Shown: positions 26,898-34,616 of the stretch, one piece after another | Numbering within the stretch: the stretch's first letter is position 1 | Layout of the letters: each line of letters opens with the position of its first letter | From: Arachnia propionica | Lineage (GTDB): Bacteria; Actinomycetota; Actinomycetes; Propionibacteriales; Propionibacteriaceae | Assembly (NCBI RefSeq): GCF_003859805.1 | Contig: NZ_RQZG01000009.1 | Coordinates: 1-64,000, forward strand | Direction: 5' to 3' | DNA length: 64,000 nucleotides | Made by a program: the position numbers and the translations under genes | Notes under the pieces: model-generated | What the model saw: the letters and a program-made list of their open reading frames with translations, nothing else | Databases searched by the model: none | Told to the model about the DNA's origin: nothing

Positions 26898-27383
26898 ATG
26901 CAGAACTCGATCAACCTGAGCCGTCGCAGCCTGCTCACCAAGGCCGCCATCGGACTGCCCGCCATGGGAGTCATCGGGGCGCTGAGCTGGGCCAACCCCG
27001 CCGCGACGCCCGAGGCCTCGGCCCTGACCGTCGACGGCGTCTGGGGCCCGGAGACCACCAGGGCACTCCAGGGCTACCTCAAGACCCCGGTCGACGGCAT
27101 CGTCTCCGGCCAGGACCCGACCTGGCGGCGCGGCAACACCCACCTGGGGTGGGGCTGGGACTGGAGCAACAGCGGTGGCTCCGCCCTCATCCGCGCCATC
27201 CAGCGCCGCCTCGGCGTGACCGCCGATGGCTACTTCGGCCCGCAGACCTCCCGCGCCTGGCACAGCCGCATGGGACGTGTCGTCTCGAACTACTTCAACC
27301 ATCCGGGCATCGTGCGGGACATCCAGACCAGGCTCAATCAGGGCCGGGACCCGTTCCGGGCCCACTCCTCCGGTCCGGTCTGA
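26898..27383 (+). CDS. Tat-exported peptidoglycan-binding-like protein, paralogue 2
   Basis: 161 residues. The signal (LSRRSLLTKAAIGLPAMGVI) is almost the same as in the other two copies. Two peptidoglycan-binding-like units follow: VDGVWGPETTRALQGYLKTPVDG and ALIRAIQRRLGVTADGYFGPQTSRAWHSRMG. The C-terminal stretch NYFNHPGIVRDIQTRLNQGRDPF looks like the start of a third unit. It is followed by the class C inverted repeat and then by paralogue 3. No enzyme domain is present. Confidence 0.82.
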   Translation: MQNSINLSRRSLLTKAAIGLPAMGVIGALSWANPAATPEASALTVDGVWGPETTRALQGYLKTPVDGIVSGQDPTWRRGNTHLGWGWDWSNSGGSALIRAIQRRLGVTADGYFGPQTSRAWHSRMGRVVSNYFNHPGIVRDIQTRLNQGRDPFRAHSSGPV

Positions 27384-27398
27384 TGATCTGACCTGGAT

Positions 27399-27460
27399 CC
27401 GGGGAACTCGTCACCAGCTCCACGCCGATGCGGCCGGACATCGCGCGACGAGTTCCCCGG
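27399..27460. repeat. Inverted repeat (class C element) after paralogue 2
   Basis: CCGGGGAACTCGTC (27399-27412) and GACGAGTTCCCCGG (27447-27460) pair perfectly. A near copy follows paralogue 3, so gene and element seem to have been duplicated as a unit. It may work as a terminator or attenuator. Confidence 0.8.
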
Positions 27461-27497
27461 GTCATCCCGCAACCCTGAACGAACTGAAAGCAGACAC

Positions 27498-27980
27498 ATG
27501 CAGAACTCGATCAACCTGAACCGTCGCAGCCTGCTCACCAAGGCCGCCATCGGACTGCCCGCCATGGGAGTCATCGGGGCGCTCAGTTGGGCCAACCCCG
27601 CCACCACCCCCGAGGCCTCGGCCATCGCCGTCGACGGCATCTGGGGCCCGGAGACCACCAGGGCACTCCAGGGCTACCTCAAGACCCCGGTCGACGGCAT
27701 CGTCTCCGGACAGGACCCGACCTGGCGGGCAGGAAACACCCACCTAGGTTCTGGCTGGGACTGGAGCGGCGGTGGCGGCTCCGCCCTCATCCGCGCCATC
27801 CAGGGCCGCCTCGGCGTGAGAGTCGACGGCCTCTTCGGTCCTGAGACCTCCCGCGCCTGGCACAGCCGCATGGGACGTGCCCCTTTGAACTACTTCAACC
27901 ATTCGAGCATCGTGTGGGACTTACAGCTCAGGCTCAGCAAGGGACGGGACCCATTCGAGGCTCAGGTCATCCGGCCCTGA
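27498..27980 (+). CDS. Tat-exported peptidoglycan-binding-like protein, paralogue 3
   Basis: 160 residues. Its first 80 codons are nearly identical at DNA level to paralogue 2, so the duplication is recent or homogenised by gene conversion. Divergence increases toward the C-terminus (RVDGLFGPETSRAWHSRMGRAPLNYFNHSS). It has the same Tat signal and two PG_binding_1-like units. The leader is shorter than in the other copies: only GAAAGCAGACACATG is kept, with a weaker ribosome site. Confidence 0.82.
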   Translation: MQNSINLNRRSLLTKAAIGLPAMGVIGALSWANPATTPEASAIAVDGIWGPETTRALQGYLKTPVDGIVSGQDPTWRAGNTHLGSGWDWSGGGGSALIRAIQGRLGVRVDGLFGPETSRAWHSRMGRAPLNYFNHSSIVWDLQLRLSKGRDPFEAQVIRP

Positions 27981-27990
27981 TGATGTGAAT

Positions 27991-28054
27991 CCGGGGAACT
28001 CATCACCAACCCTCCGCCGGATCGGTCCCTTGGATGTTGCATGACGAGTTCCCC
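27991..28054. repeat. Inverted repeat (class C element) after paralogue 3
   Basis: GGGGAACTCATC (27993) and GACGAGTTCCCC (to 28054) pair with one mismatch. The placement after the stop codon is the same as in the copy at 27399. Confidence 0.75.
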
Positions 28055-28065
28055 AGTTTTCCCAA

Positions 28066-28091
28066 GGGCGGGTCGCGCTGGCGGCCCGCCC
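28066..28091. terminator. GC-rich hairpin upstream of the folP-like gene
   Basis: GGGCGGG and CCCGCCC flank a 12-base loop, 12 bases before the folP-like ATG. It probably separates this gene from the Tat-protein genes. Confidence 0.45.
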
Positions 28092-28102
28092 CGCCTGCTT
28101 GA

Positions 28103-28957
28103 ATGGGAGCCGTGTTCGACCGTCTGGGCCTGGAGCGCCATGTCGCCGTGATGGCCATCGTCAACCGCACCCGCGACTCGTTCTTCGACGCCGGGCGCAC
28201 CTTCGAGCTCGCCCCTGCCGTCGAGGCGGCCCTGGCGGCCATCGCAGCCGGGGCGGAGATCATCGACATCGGCGGGGTGCCGTTCTCCCCCGACGCCCGG
28301 GAGGTCTCGACGGCCGAGGAGATCGACCGGGTCGTGCCCGTCGTCGAGGCGGTGACGGCGCGGAGCGACGTGCTCGTCAGCGTGGACACGTTCCGCTCCG
28401 AGGTCGCGGCGGCGGCCATCGACGCGGGTGCCGCCATCATCAACGACACCTCCGGTCTGGCCGATCCGGCGTTGGCCCCGCTGGCCGCCCGCACCGGGGC
28501 CGGTCTGGTGATCACCCACTCGTTGGCCGCACCCCGCACCCACCTGCCGCGCCCGCACTACGACGACGTGGTGGCCGAGGTCCGCGATCACCTCGCCGAA
28601 CGGGTGGCCCGGGCCGAGGCCGCCGGGGTGCAGCGGAGCCAGCTCGTCGTCGACCCCGGACCGGACCTCAACAAGAACACCCGCCACACCCTGGACCTGA
28701 TCGGGCACCTCGACGAGTTCGCCACACTCGGGCTGCCGGTGCTGGCCGCCTGCTCCAACAAGGACTTCATCGGCGAGACCCTGGACCGCCCGAAGCCGCA
28801 GCGCCTGGCGGGTTCCCTGGCCGCGGCCGCGTGGTGCATCACGCGTGGGGCCCGCATCCTGCGCGTCCACGACGTCGCGGCCCATGTCGACCTGGCCCGC
28901 ATGACGGAGGCCCTCCTCGGCTGGCGTGATCCCGCCCACCTGCGTCACAACACGTGA
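28103..28957 (+). CDS. Dihydropteroate synthase homologue, FolP2-type
   Basis: 284 residues with a TIM-barrel DHPS pattern: VMAIVNRTRDSFFDAGRTF, the AEIIDIGGVPFSPDA strand, VSVDTFRSEVAAAAIDAGA, IINDTSGL and a DPGPDLNKNTRHTL loop. The first motif is NRTxDSF, as in the actinobacterial FolP2 group; true FolP1 enzymes have NVTPDSFSDGG. FolP2 of Mycobacterium lacks DHPS activity as far as is known. No other folate gene is near, which supports a non-folate role. It could still be a genuine DHPS. Confidence 0.85.
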   Translation: MGAVFDRLGLERHVAVMAIVNRTRDSFFDAGRTFELAPAVEAALAAIAAGAEIIDIGGVPFSPDAREVSTAEEIDRVVPVVEAVTARSDVLVSVDTFRSEVAAAAIDAGAAIINDTSGLADPALAPLAARTGAGLVITHSLAAPRTHLPRPHYDDVVAEVRDHLAERVARAEAAGVQRSQLVVDPGPDLNKNTRHTLDLIGHLDEFATLGLPVLAACSNKDFIGETLDRPKPQRLAGSLAAAAWCITRGARILRVHDVAAHVDLARMTEALLGWRDPAHLRHNT

Positions 28958-29655
28958 CCCATCGCTGTGCTGACCTCGGCGAGGCTGCGACGTGCGGCAT
29001 GGGCGACGAACTCCCGCGGGTTCTCGAATCCGCCCTTGAAGTGGCCGAACAGCTCCAGCCCGATCGTCCCGATGAGGGTGCTCAGGCCCTGGGCCACGGC
29101 CAGGATCGCCGGGTCCGGCACGTGCGTCGTCGTGATCCCCTGGGTGGCCAGCCAGTTGCGGATGCGCTGCACGTCGTCGGCGAGTCCCCCGGTCAGCGGC
29201 GCGACCTGAGGGGGCGGCTCGGCCACGGGCAGGTCGACGGCGATCCGTGCCAGCAGGATGTTCAGCCGGGTTCCCGGCCCGACGGTCTCCTGGGGCGCGC
29301 GGTACCCGGCGACGGGGGTGCCGTGGATGAGGGCGTACTCGTGGGGGTGGGCCCCGGCCCAGGCGTGGACCGCCAGCCAGACCGCAACCCAGCGACCCTC
29401 GACATCGCTGCGGGGAACCGCGCTCTCCGCCTCGGCCGCGGCGTCACCGAGTGAGGTGTAGGAGTCGATCACCAGGAGGGTCAGCAGGTCGTCGCGGCTG
29501 CGCACGTAGCGGTAGAGCGCCCCGGGGGTCACCCCCAGGTCGCGGGCCAGCACCCGCATCCCGAGCCCGGCCGCCCCGTCGGCAGCCATCCTGCGACGTG
29601 CGGCGTCCAGCAGACGACGGTGGAAGTCCGCGCGGGCTTCGACTCGGCTGGCCAT
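28945..29655 (-). CDS. TetR-family regulator (WHG-type C-terminus)
   Basis: 236 residues. The helix-turn-helix is LGMRVLARDLGVTPGALYRYVRSRDDLLTLLV. The C-terminal half (WLAVHAWAGAHPHEYALIHGTPVAGYRAP) is the WHG-type ligand domain of TetR regulators. It overlaps the end of the folP-like gene by 13 bases on the opposite strand and is divergent from the epimerase at 30038. The dyads at 29981-30017 are candidate targets, though they lie nearer the epimerase gene. Confidence 0.9.
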   Translation of the reverse strand: MASRVEARADFHRRLLDAARRRMAADGAAGLGMRVLARDLGVTPGALYRYVRSRDDLLTLLVIDSYTSLGDAAAEAESAVPRSDVEGRWVAVWLAVHAWAGAHPHEYALIHGTPVAGYRAPQETVGPGTRLNILLARIAVDLPVAEPPPQVAPLTGGLADDVQRIRNWLATQGITTTHVPDPAILAVAQGLSTLIGTIGLELFGHFKGGFENPREFVAHAARRSLAEVSTAMGHVL

Positions 29656-29790
29656 GGGGTTCAGTCTCTCACGCCCGGCGGGCCCCGACGTTGGTCCGGC
29701 GCCCGCCGCTGGAACTCTCCTGACGAACGGAGCACCCCCTCACCCCGGAGGGCACCCAACTGAGCCGCCCACCCCGAGCACGAACCCCGC

Positions 29791-29881
29791 CCACCCCGAG
29801 CACGAACCGCCGTTCTGCTTGTTTGGCAGCGTTGACATCCGCGTCTCGCGCAAGCAGAACGGCGGTTCGCGCTCGGGGTGG
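29791..29881. repeat. Inverted repeat (class A element), long version
   Basis: Arms of 31 bases (29791-29821 and 29851-29881) pair with a single mismatch. The inner part CACGAACCGCCGTTCTGC is the core shared with 12035 and 16475, and the outer part is CCACCCCGAG. This is the longest and best preserved of the three. Confidence 0.85.
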
Positions 29882-29980
29882 CGAGGCAGAAAGTGCGCCC
29901 GAGGTGGCAGGCCAGGAAGTGTGCGCCCGCCCATCCGAGCCCCCGACCCGGGGACGGACCAGCCTGGTGCACCACGTTTC

Positions 29981-30017
29981 GTGAACACCGTATACACTTC
30001 TGGTGAACACCGTTCAC
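29981..30017. promoter_or_regulatory. Candidate operator for the epimerase gene
   Basis: GTGAACACCGTTCAC (30003-30017) is a perfect dyad. The same GTGAACACCGT begins at 29981, 22 bases earlier, and continues TATACAC. This paired arrangement is typical of TetR binding. It lies 21-57 bases before the epimerase ATG. Confidence 0.65.
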
Positions 30018-30037
30018 GAATTGTCGGAGGAGCCCCC

Positions 30038-30967
30038 ATGTCCCACGTCATCGTCGTCGGGGCCGGCCCACTCGGTCGCGCCGCCACCCATGCCCTCCTG
30101 GGCCTGGGCCACGAGGTCACCGTCGCCACCCGTTCCGGCACGAACCTCCCCGGTGCGCGGCACGTCCGGGTCGACGTCGTGACGGGGAACGGCCTGGATG
30201 ATCTGCCCCCGGCCGAGGCCGTCGTGGCCTGCTGCAACTTCCCCTACACCGCGAAGGCGTGGCGCGCCTGCTGGCCGCCCGCCATCGAGCACCTCATCCA
30301 GGCCGCCGCGACTCGCGAGGCGACACTGGTGGTCGCAGGGAACCTCTACGCCAACGCCCTGCGGATGCCGATGCGCGCCACCGACCCGCTGGAACCCGCG
30401 ACGGTACTGGGCGAGGTCCGCGCCCGGGTCTCCGGGCGCCTGTTCGCCGCCCATGACGCCGGCCAGGTGCGCGGCGTCGAGGTCCGGGGCTCCGACTACT
30501 TCGGCCCCGACTCCGGCGACAACGCCCATCTGGGCAGGCGGTTCTTCGCGCCGCTGCTCGCCGGTCGCCCGGCGCGGATCGTGGGCGATCCGGACGCACC
30601 CCACACCTGGACCGCCGTCCAGGACTTCGGACGCCTGCTGGCACGCGCCGCCACGGACCCGACGATGAGCGGTCGCGCCTGGCACGTCCCGAGTGCGGCC
30701 GCGATGAGCCGTCGGGAGGTCGCCACCCGTTTCCTGGCGCTCGCCGGGCTCGACCACACCCCACGACTGCGTCCCCTGCCGGGCGCGCTGCTCACGGCCC
30801 TGGGCTGGTTCTCCCCGACGATGCGTGCCGTCGCCTCCCTGCTGCCGCAGTTCACGACCCCCTACCTGATGGACGACCAGATGACCCGAGACCTGCTGGG
30901 CGAGACCCACACCCCGGTGGATGAGACGCTGGGCGCGATCCTGGGCGAGCTGCGGCAGCCCGACTGA
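30038..30967 (+). CDS. NAD-dependent epimerase/dehydratase-family protein
   Basis: 309 residues. The N-terminal Rossmann motif VIVVGAGPLGRAATHALLGLGHEVTV binds NAD(P). Strand and loop segments (VVACCNFPYTAKAW, TLVVAGNLYAN, VEVRGSDYFGP) follow the atypical short-chain dehydrogenase plan, but the YxxxK catalytic pair is not obvious. Such proteins often belong to stress regulons controlled by TetR repressors. The ATG at 30038 follows CGGAGGAGC; the longer upstream frame is not protein-like. Confidence 0.8.
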   Translation: MSHVIVVGAGPLGRAATHALLGLGHEVTVATRSGTNLPGARHVRVDVVTGNGLDDLPPAEAVVACCNFPYTAKAWRACWPPAIEHLIQAAATREATLVVAGNLYANALRMPMRATDPLEPATVLGEVRARVSGRLFAAHDAGQVRGVEVRGSDYFGPDSGDNAHLGRRFFAPLLAGRPARIVGDPDAPHTWTAVQDFGRLLARAATDPTMSGRAWHVPSAAAMSRREVATRFLALAGLDHTPRLRPLPGALLTALGWFSPTMRAVASLLPQFTTPYLMDDQMTRDLLGETHTPVDETLGAILGELRQPD

Positions 30968-31210
30968 GGCGCAGACCCCCGCGTCACGTCGAGAGCAGCG
31001 CTCAGGCGCAGTGTTCAGCCGACGACCTCTCCCCACTGGCCGCACCGAGGGCGATCGGGACCGAGCACGAATCGCAGGGGAACCCGGTCGACGTCACCCA
31101 GCGACGTCGGAGCTGCTCCCACCTGCTGCTCCCGCTTCTCGGAGAGACCCACGTCCACGACCGGGACGACCGGCGACGGTGAGTGCCCTCACCTGCTACC
31201 CTTGGAGAAA

Positions 31211-31227
31211 ACTTCGAGCAGCGAAGT
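31211..31227. promoter_or_regulatory. Candidate MarR operator upstream of marR
   Basis: ACTTCGAGCAGCGAAGT has perfect 6-base arms (ACTTCG/CGAAGT) and lies 21 bases before the marR ATG. A related dyad precedes the first ArsA-type gene. Confidence 0.6.
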
Positions 31228-31248
31228 ATCTGAGGGGAGGTAGGGGTC

Positions 31249-31716
31249 ATGAACCTCGAGGCGATGTTCCTCGACCAGGTGGACCGCTTCCGCTCCCTGG
31301 TGCCGTCCAGGGCCTGGCTGGGCCTGGCCGAGGACCTCAGCAGGAACGAGATCCTCGCCCTGCTGCACCTCCACCGGGTCCGACGCTCCCGCATGAGCGA
31401 TCTGGCGGCCTGGCTGAACGCCCCCCTCAACACGACGACCGGCGTGGTGGCACGGCTGCAGCAGCGCGACCTCGTGGAGCGCCAGCACAGCCCGGACGAC
31501 AAGCGGATCGTGCTGATCTCACTCACCGGGACGGGCCGCGCCCTCGTCCTCCAGGGCATCAAGGACACCGTCGCGCTGATCGGCCGACTGTTCGAGGAAC
31601 TGACGCCGGAGGAGATCGAGGTGGTGCTGAAGGTGGTGGACCGCATCCCCGACCTGCTGGCCGAGTCACGACCCGACCCCGCACCCCGCACCATCCGCCG
31701 CATCCCCACCGACTGA
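31249..31716 (+). CDS. MarR-family regulator of the ArsA-type operon
   Basis: 155 residues with a winged helix: LSRNEILALLHLHRVRRSRMSDLAAWLNAPLNTTTGVVARLQQRDLVERQ, then the wing HSPDDKRIVLISLTGTGR. The last helices are a standard MarR dimerisation segment. ACTTCG-type dyads sit before its own start and before the next gene, so it probably regulates itself and the ATPase pair. The ligand is unknown. Confidence 0.9.
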   Translation: MNLEAMFLDQVDRFRSLVPSRAWLGLAEDLSRNEILALLHLHRVRRSRMSDLAAWLNAPLNTTTGVVARLQQRDLVERQHSPDDKRIVLISLTGTGRALVLQGIKDTVALIGRLFEELTPEEIEVVLKVVDRIPDLLAESRPDPAPRTIRRIPTD

Positions 31717-31751
31717 GCAGCCACACCGGTTCACCCGGCTGCGCCAAGAAC

Positions 31752-31764
31752 TTCGAAACTCGAA
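31752..31764. promoter_or_regulatory. Candidate MarR operator upstream of the first ArsA-type gene
   Basis: TTCGAAACTCGAA (arms TTCGA/TCGAA) within AACTTCGAAACTCG. It matches the ACTTCGA half of the marR upstream dyad and ends 24 bases before the ATG. Confidence 0.5.
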
Positions 31765-31788
31765 CCATTCAGGAAAGGAAGGAAAGCC

Positions 31789-32955
31789 ATGGAACGCATG
31801 ATCCTGCTGACCGGCAAGGGCGGGGTCGGCAAGACCTCCCTGGCCGCCGCCCACGCCGTCGCCTCGGCACGGGAGGGAAGACGCACCCTGCTGGCCAGCA
31901 TGGATGCGGCCCACAACCTCTTCGACCTCTTCGACCACCCACCCGCCCCCGGCCTGGTCGAGGTGGCCCCGAACCTGGAGATCACCGAGGTGGATGCCGG
32001 ACGCGTCGCCGAGGAGGAGTTCCCCGACATCACCCGGGCCATCGGCTCCCTCATCACCGAGATCGACGACGACCAGGTGCTGGACCTGCCCGGCCTCGAC
32101 CCCCTGTTCTTCCTCCTGCGGGTCCACCAGCTGGCCCTCGATGGACGCCACGACCGCATCATCCTGGACCTCGCCCCCACCGGGGAGACCCTGTCGCTGC
32201 TGCAGTTCCCCGAGCTGCTCACGTGGTGGATGGAGCGTGTCTTCCCGCTGGAGCGGATCGCGGTGCGTGCCCTCCGCCCCCTGGTCAAGGGGGTGTGGCG
32301 GATCGAGCTGCCGGACGCCCGCGCCATGAACGACGTCGAACGCCTCCACCAGCGCCTCCACGACGTGCAGGGCCTCCTCAAGGACCCCACCGTCACCTCG
32401 GTACGGCTGGTCACCCTCGCCGAGCGGATGGTCATCGAGGAGACCCGACGCAGCCACCTGTACCTCAACCTGTTCGGGTACACCGTCGACCACGTCTTCG
32501 TCAACGGCCTCTACCCACCGGACGAGATCGACGCCTTCTTCCACACCTGGGTGGAGCACCAGCAGCAGCACCTGGCGGAGATCGAGGCGTCGTTCAGCCA
32601 CCTGCCCATCACCCGGGTCCCCCGCTTCGGCCATGACCTGCGGGGCCTGGCCGATCTCACCCACCTCGCCGCGACGGCACTGGGCCCCGACGCCTTCGAC
32701 ACCCCGGACGGGCTGGCCCATGAACGCTACGTCACCGCCGACGACGGCTACGACCTCGAGCTGCCCCTGCCGGGGGCCACCTCGGACCGGATCGAGCTGA
32801 CACGGAGCGCATCCGACCTGACGCTGCGCATCGGTGGCGTCCAACGCACCATCTCGTTGCCCGTCACCCTGCGCCACCACGACGTCGTCGGTGCCGGGCT
32901 CCACGACGACGTCCTGACCATCCGTTTCCGCCCCACCGAGGAGAACCAGTCATGA
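31789..32955 (+). CDS. ArsA/GET3-type ATPase with C-terminal HSP20-like domain (first of pair)
   Basis: 388 residues. The deviant Walker A (LLTGKGGVGKTSLAAAHA) and LDLAPTGETLSLLQFPE switch are ArsA/Get3 hallmarks. Residues from about 305 form the ArsA HSP20-like beta domain (YDLELPLPGATSDRIELTRSASDLTLRI). The A-loop usually reads STDPAHSL but here reads SMDAAHNL. There is no arsenic or antimony cysteine site and no arsR/arsB nearby. Dimeric members target membrane proteins or regulate metabolism. AGGAAAGGAAGG is the ribosome site. Confidence 0.85.
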   Translation: MERMILLTGKGGVGKTSLAAAHAVASAREGRRTLLASMDAAHNLFDLFDHPPAPGLVEVAPNLEITEVDAGRVAEEEFPDITRAIGSLITEIDDDQVLDLPGLDPLFFLLRVHQLALDGRHDRIILDLAPTGETLSLLQFPELLTWWMERVFPLERIAVRALRPLVKGVWRIELPDARAMNDVERLHQRLHDVQGLLKDPTVTSVRLVTLAERMVIEETRRSHLYLNLFGYTVDHVFVNGLYPPDEIDAFFHTWVEHQQQHLAEIEASFSHLPITRVPRFGHDLRGLADLTHLAATALGPDAFDTPDGLAHERYVTADDGYDLELPLPGATSDRIELTRSASDLTLRIGGVQRTISLPVTLRHHDVVGAGLHDDVLTIRFRPTEENQS

Positions 32956-33155
32956 ACCACACCAGCGCCACCCACCTCGCCCAGGCCCGCCGCCACCTCC
33001 GTGAGGCCGTCCTCGCCCTGCTCCCACCCGTCCCCGGGCAGCACCTGCGCCACCTCGACGAGCGGTGGCGGGCCTGGGTCATCACCTGTCTCGACGACGA
33101 CAGCGCGCCAACGGCCCCGCGATCCGGGACCCGGAAGATCGACATCGAGGAGTGA
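32952..33155 (+). CDS. Small protein between the two ArsA-type ATPases
   Basis: 67 residues (MNHTSATHLAQARRHLREAV...KIDIEE), mostly one amphipathic helix with a Pro break (LLPPVPGQHLRHLDERWRAWV) and a charged tail. ATGA overlap with the first ATPase and a two-base gap to the second mean it is translationally coupled to both. I do not recognise the family. Its place in the operon suggests an adaptor or partner of the ATPases. Confidence 0.7.
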   Translation: MNHTSATHLAQARRHLREAVLALLPPVPGQHLRHLDERWRAWVITCLDDDSAPTAPRSGTRKIDIEE

Positions 33156-33157
33156 CC

Positions 33158-34318
33158 GTGCGGATCATCCTGTTCACCGGCAAGGGCGGGGTCGGCAAGA
33201 CCACCGTCGCCGTCGCCACGGCCCTGCACCTGGCGGACCTGGGGCACCGGGTGCTCACGATGAGCACCGACCCGGCGCACTCGCTCGGGGATGCGCTCAG
33301 CACACCGCTGACCGGCACCCCGAGCGTCGTCGCGCCCGGCCTGGAGGCCATGGAGATCGACGCGCTGGCGGAGAACGACAAGGCCTGGGCCGGGTTGCGC
33401 ACCTACCTGGGACGGCTCCTGACCCGCGGCGGTGAGGTGTCGTTGGCGACCGAGGAGGCGCTGCTGCTGCCCGGGCTGGGCGAACTGTTCGCCCTGCTGC
33501 GGATCCTCGACCACGCCTCGTCCGACCAGCACGACGTGCTGGTGGTGGACTGCGCCCCGACCGGTGAGACGATGTCGCTGCTGAAGTACCCGGAGCGCCT
33601 CGACCAGCTGATCAAGACCGCCCTGCCGACGAAGCGGGCACTGGTGCGGCTCCTCGGCAGGCCGTTCGAGCGGCTGACCCGGATCCCGATGCCCGAGGAC
33701 CGGCTCTTCGACGACCTGCTGAACCTCACCGGTCGTCTGAAGCAACTCGGCGAGCTGCTCCACGACGGCCGCAGCACCACCCTGCGGCTGGTCACCACCC
33801 CGGAGCACGTGGTCGTCGAGGAGACCCGTCGCGCCCACACCTGGTTGACGATGTACGGCTTCCTCGTCGACGGGGTGGTGCTCAACCGCATCCATCCGGA
33901 GGCCGCGCTGAGCGGCTACTTCGCACGCTGGGCGGAGCACCAGGCGGCCGGCGTCCAGCGGGTGGCGGAGAGCTTCGGGCACCTGCCGATCCACCGGCTG
34001 CCGCTGCAGGAGCGGGAGGTCGTCGGGATGGCGGCGTTGCGGTCCCTGGCGCGGCAGCTCTACGGCGACGACGACCCGTCGGTCGTTCAGCACCGGGGCG
34101 AGCACATGCGGGTGACCCGCAGCGACGGTGTGCTGCGGCTGCACCTCAGCCTGCCGCACGCCGTGCGGGACGAGCTGGAGCTGCAGCAGGACGGCGGTGA
34201 CCTGCTGCTCAGCCACCGGGGCCAGCACCGTCGGATCGCACTGCCGGACTCCCTGACGGGCCGCGAGGTGGTGGCGGCGAGGTTCGACGGCGGCGAACTG
34301 GTCCTCACCATGGGCTGA
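33158..34318 (+). CDS. ArsA/GET3-type ATPase with C-terminal HSP20-like domain (second of pair)
   Basis: 386 residues from GTG. It has a canonical LFTGKGGVGKTTVAVATA P-loop, MSTDPAHSLGDAL, VVDCAPTGETMSLLKYPE and an HSP20-like C-terminus (RSDGVLRLHLSLPHAVRDELELQQ). It is more canonical than the first copy in the A-loop. The pair may form a heterodimer, as proposed for other actinobacterial ArsA pairs. The GTG at 33158 was chosen because it begins RIILFTGKGG; the longer in-frame start at 33065 would bury it in the small gene. Confidence 0.85.
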   Translation: MRIILFTGKGGVGKTTVAVATALHLADLGHRVLTMSTDPAHSLGDALSTPLTGTPSVVAPGLEAMEIDALAENDKAWAGLRTYLGRLLTRGGEVSLATEEALLLPGLGELFALLRILDHASSDQHDVLVVDCAPTGETMSLLKYPERLDQLIKTALPTKRALVRLLGRPFERLTRIPMPEDRLFDDLLNLTGRLKQLGELLHDGRSTTLRLVTTPEHVVVEETRRAHTWLTMYGFLVDGVVLNRIHPEAALSGYFARWAEHQAAGVQRVAESFGHLPIHRLPLQEREVVGMAALRSLARQLYGDDDPSVVQHRGEHMRVTRSDGVLRLHLSLPHAVRDELELQQDGGDLLLSHRGQHRRIALPDSLTGREVVAARFDGGELVLTMG

Positions 34319-34616
34319 GCAGTCATTCCAACACCGGAGGGTTGTCCTGTGGTCCGTGTGGTCACCGCTCACACCGGACCGCGAGGCGAGCAGCCCGGTC
34401 GGGACCAGGGACGAGTCCCGGGGAACCGTCGCGAGGTCTCGACGTCTCGGGCACCCCGTGCCCGCGCCCTGAGGTCATCCCGTCATGTCCGCTGGAGCGG
34501 TCTCCGCGTCCCGACGCGGGTTCTCCACGGGCTCAGGACCCGACAGCACGGCAGAACCCACCGGGGGAAGGAGCCCACGGCGGGAGCCGGGACTGACGCA
34601 GTAGCATTCTCCAGTG

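Larger units (their letters stand above)
29656..30037. other. 382-base divergent region between tetR and the epimerase gene
   Basis: It contains a class A inverted repeat (29791-29881), a partial tandem copy of its outer arm (the CACCCCGAGCACGAAC block at 29770 and again at 29792), and the operator dyads at 29981-30017. No protein-like frame was found. Confidence 0.6.

Noticed and set aside
30968-31248. Possible small gene or full class A element in the 281-base gap upstream of marR
   Set aside because: Only a half-arm-like GAGCACGAATCGC is present near 31062 with no partner arm, and no convincing frame was found apart from the MarR operator near the end.
34319-34613. 295-base gap before the MFS gene, examined for a gene or repeat
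   Set aside because: Contains fragments resembling the GTCTCGAC repeat ends and small dyads but no complete element, promoter or protein-like frame.
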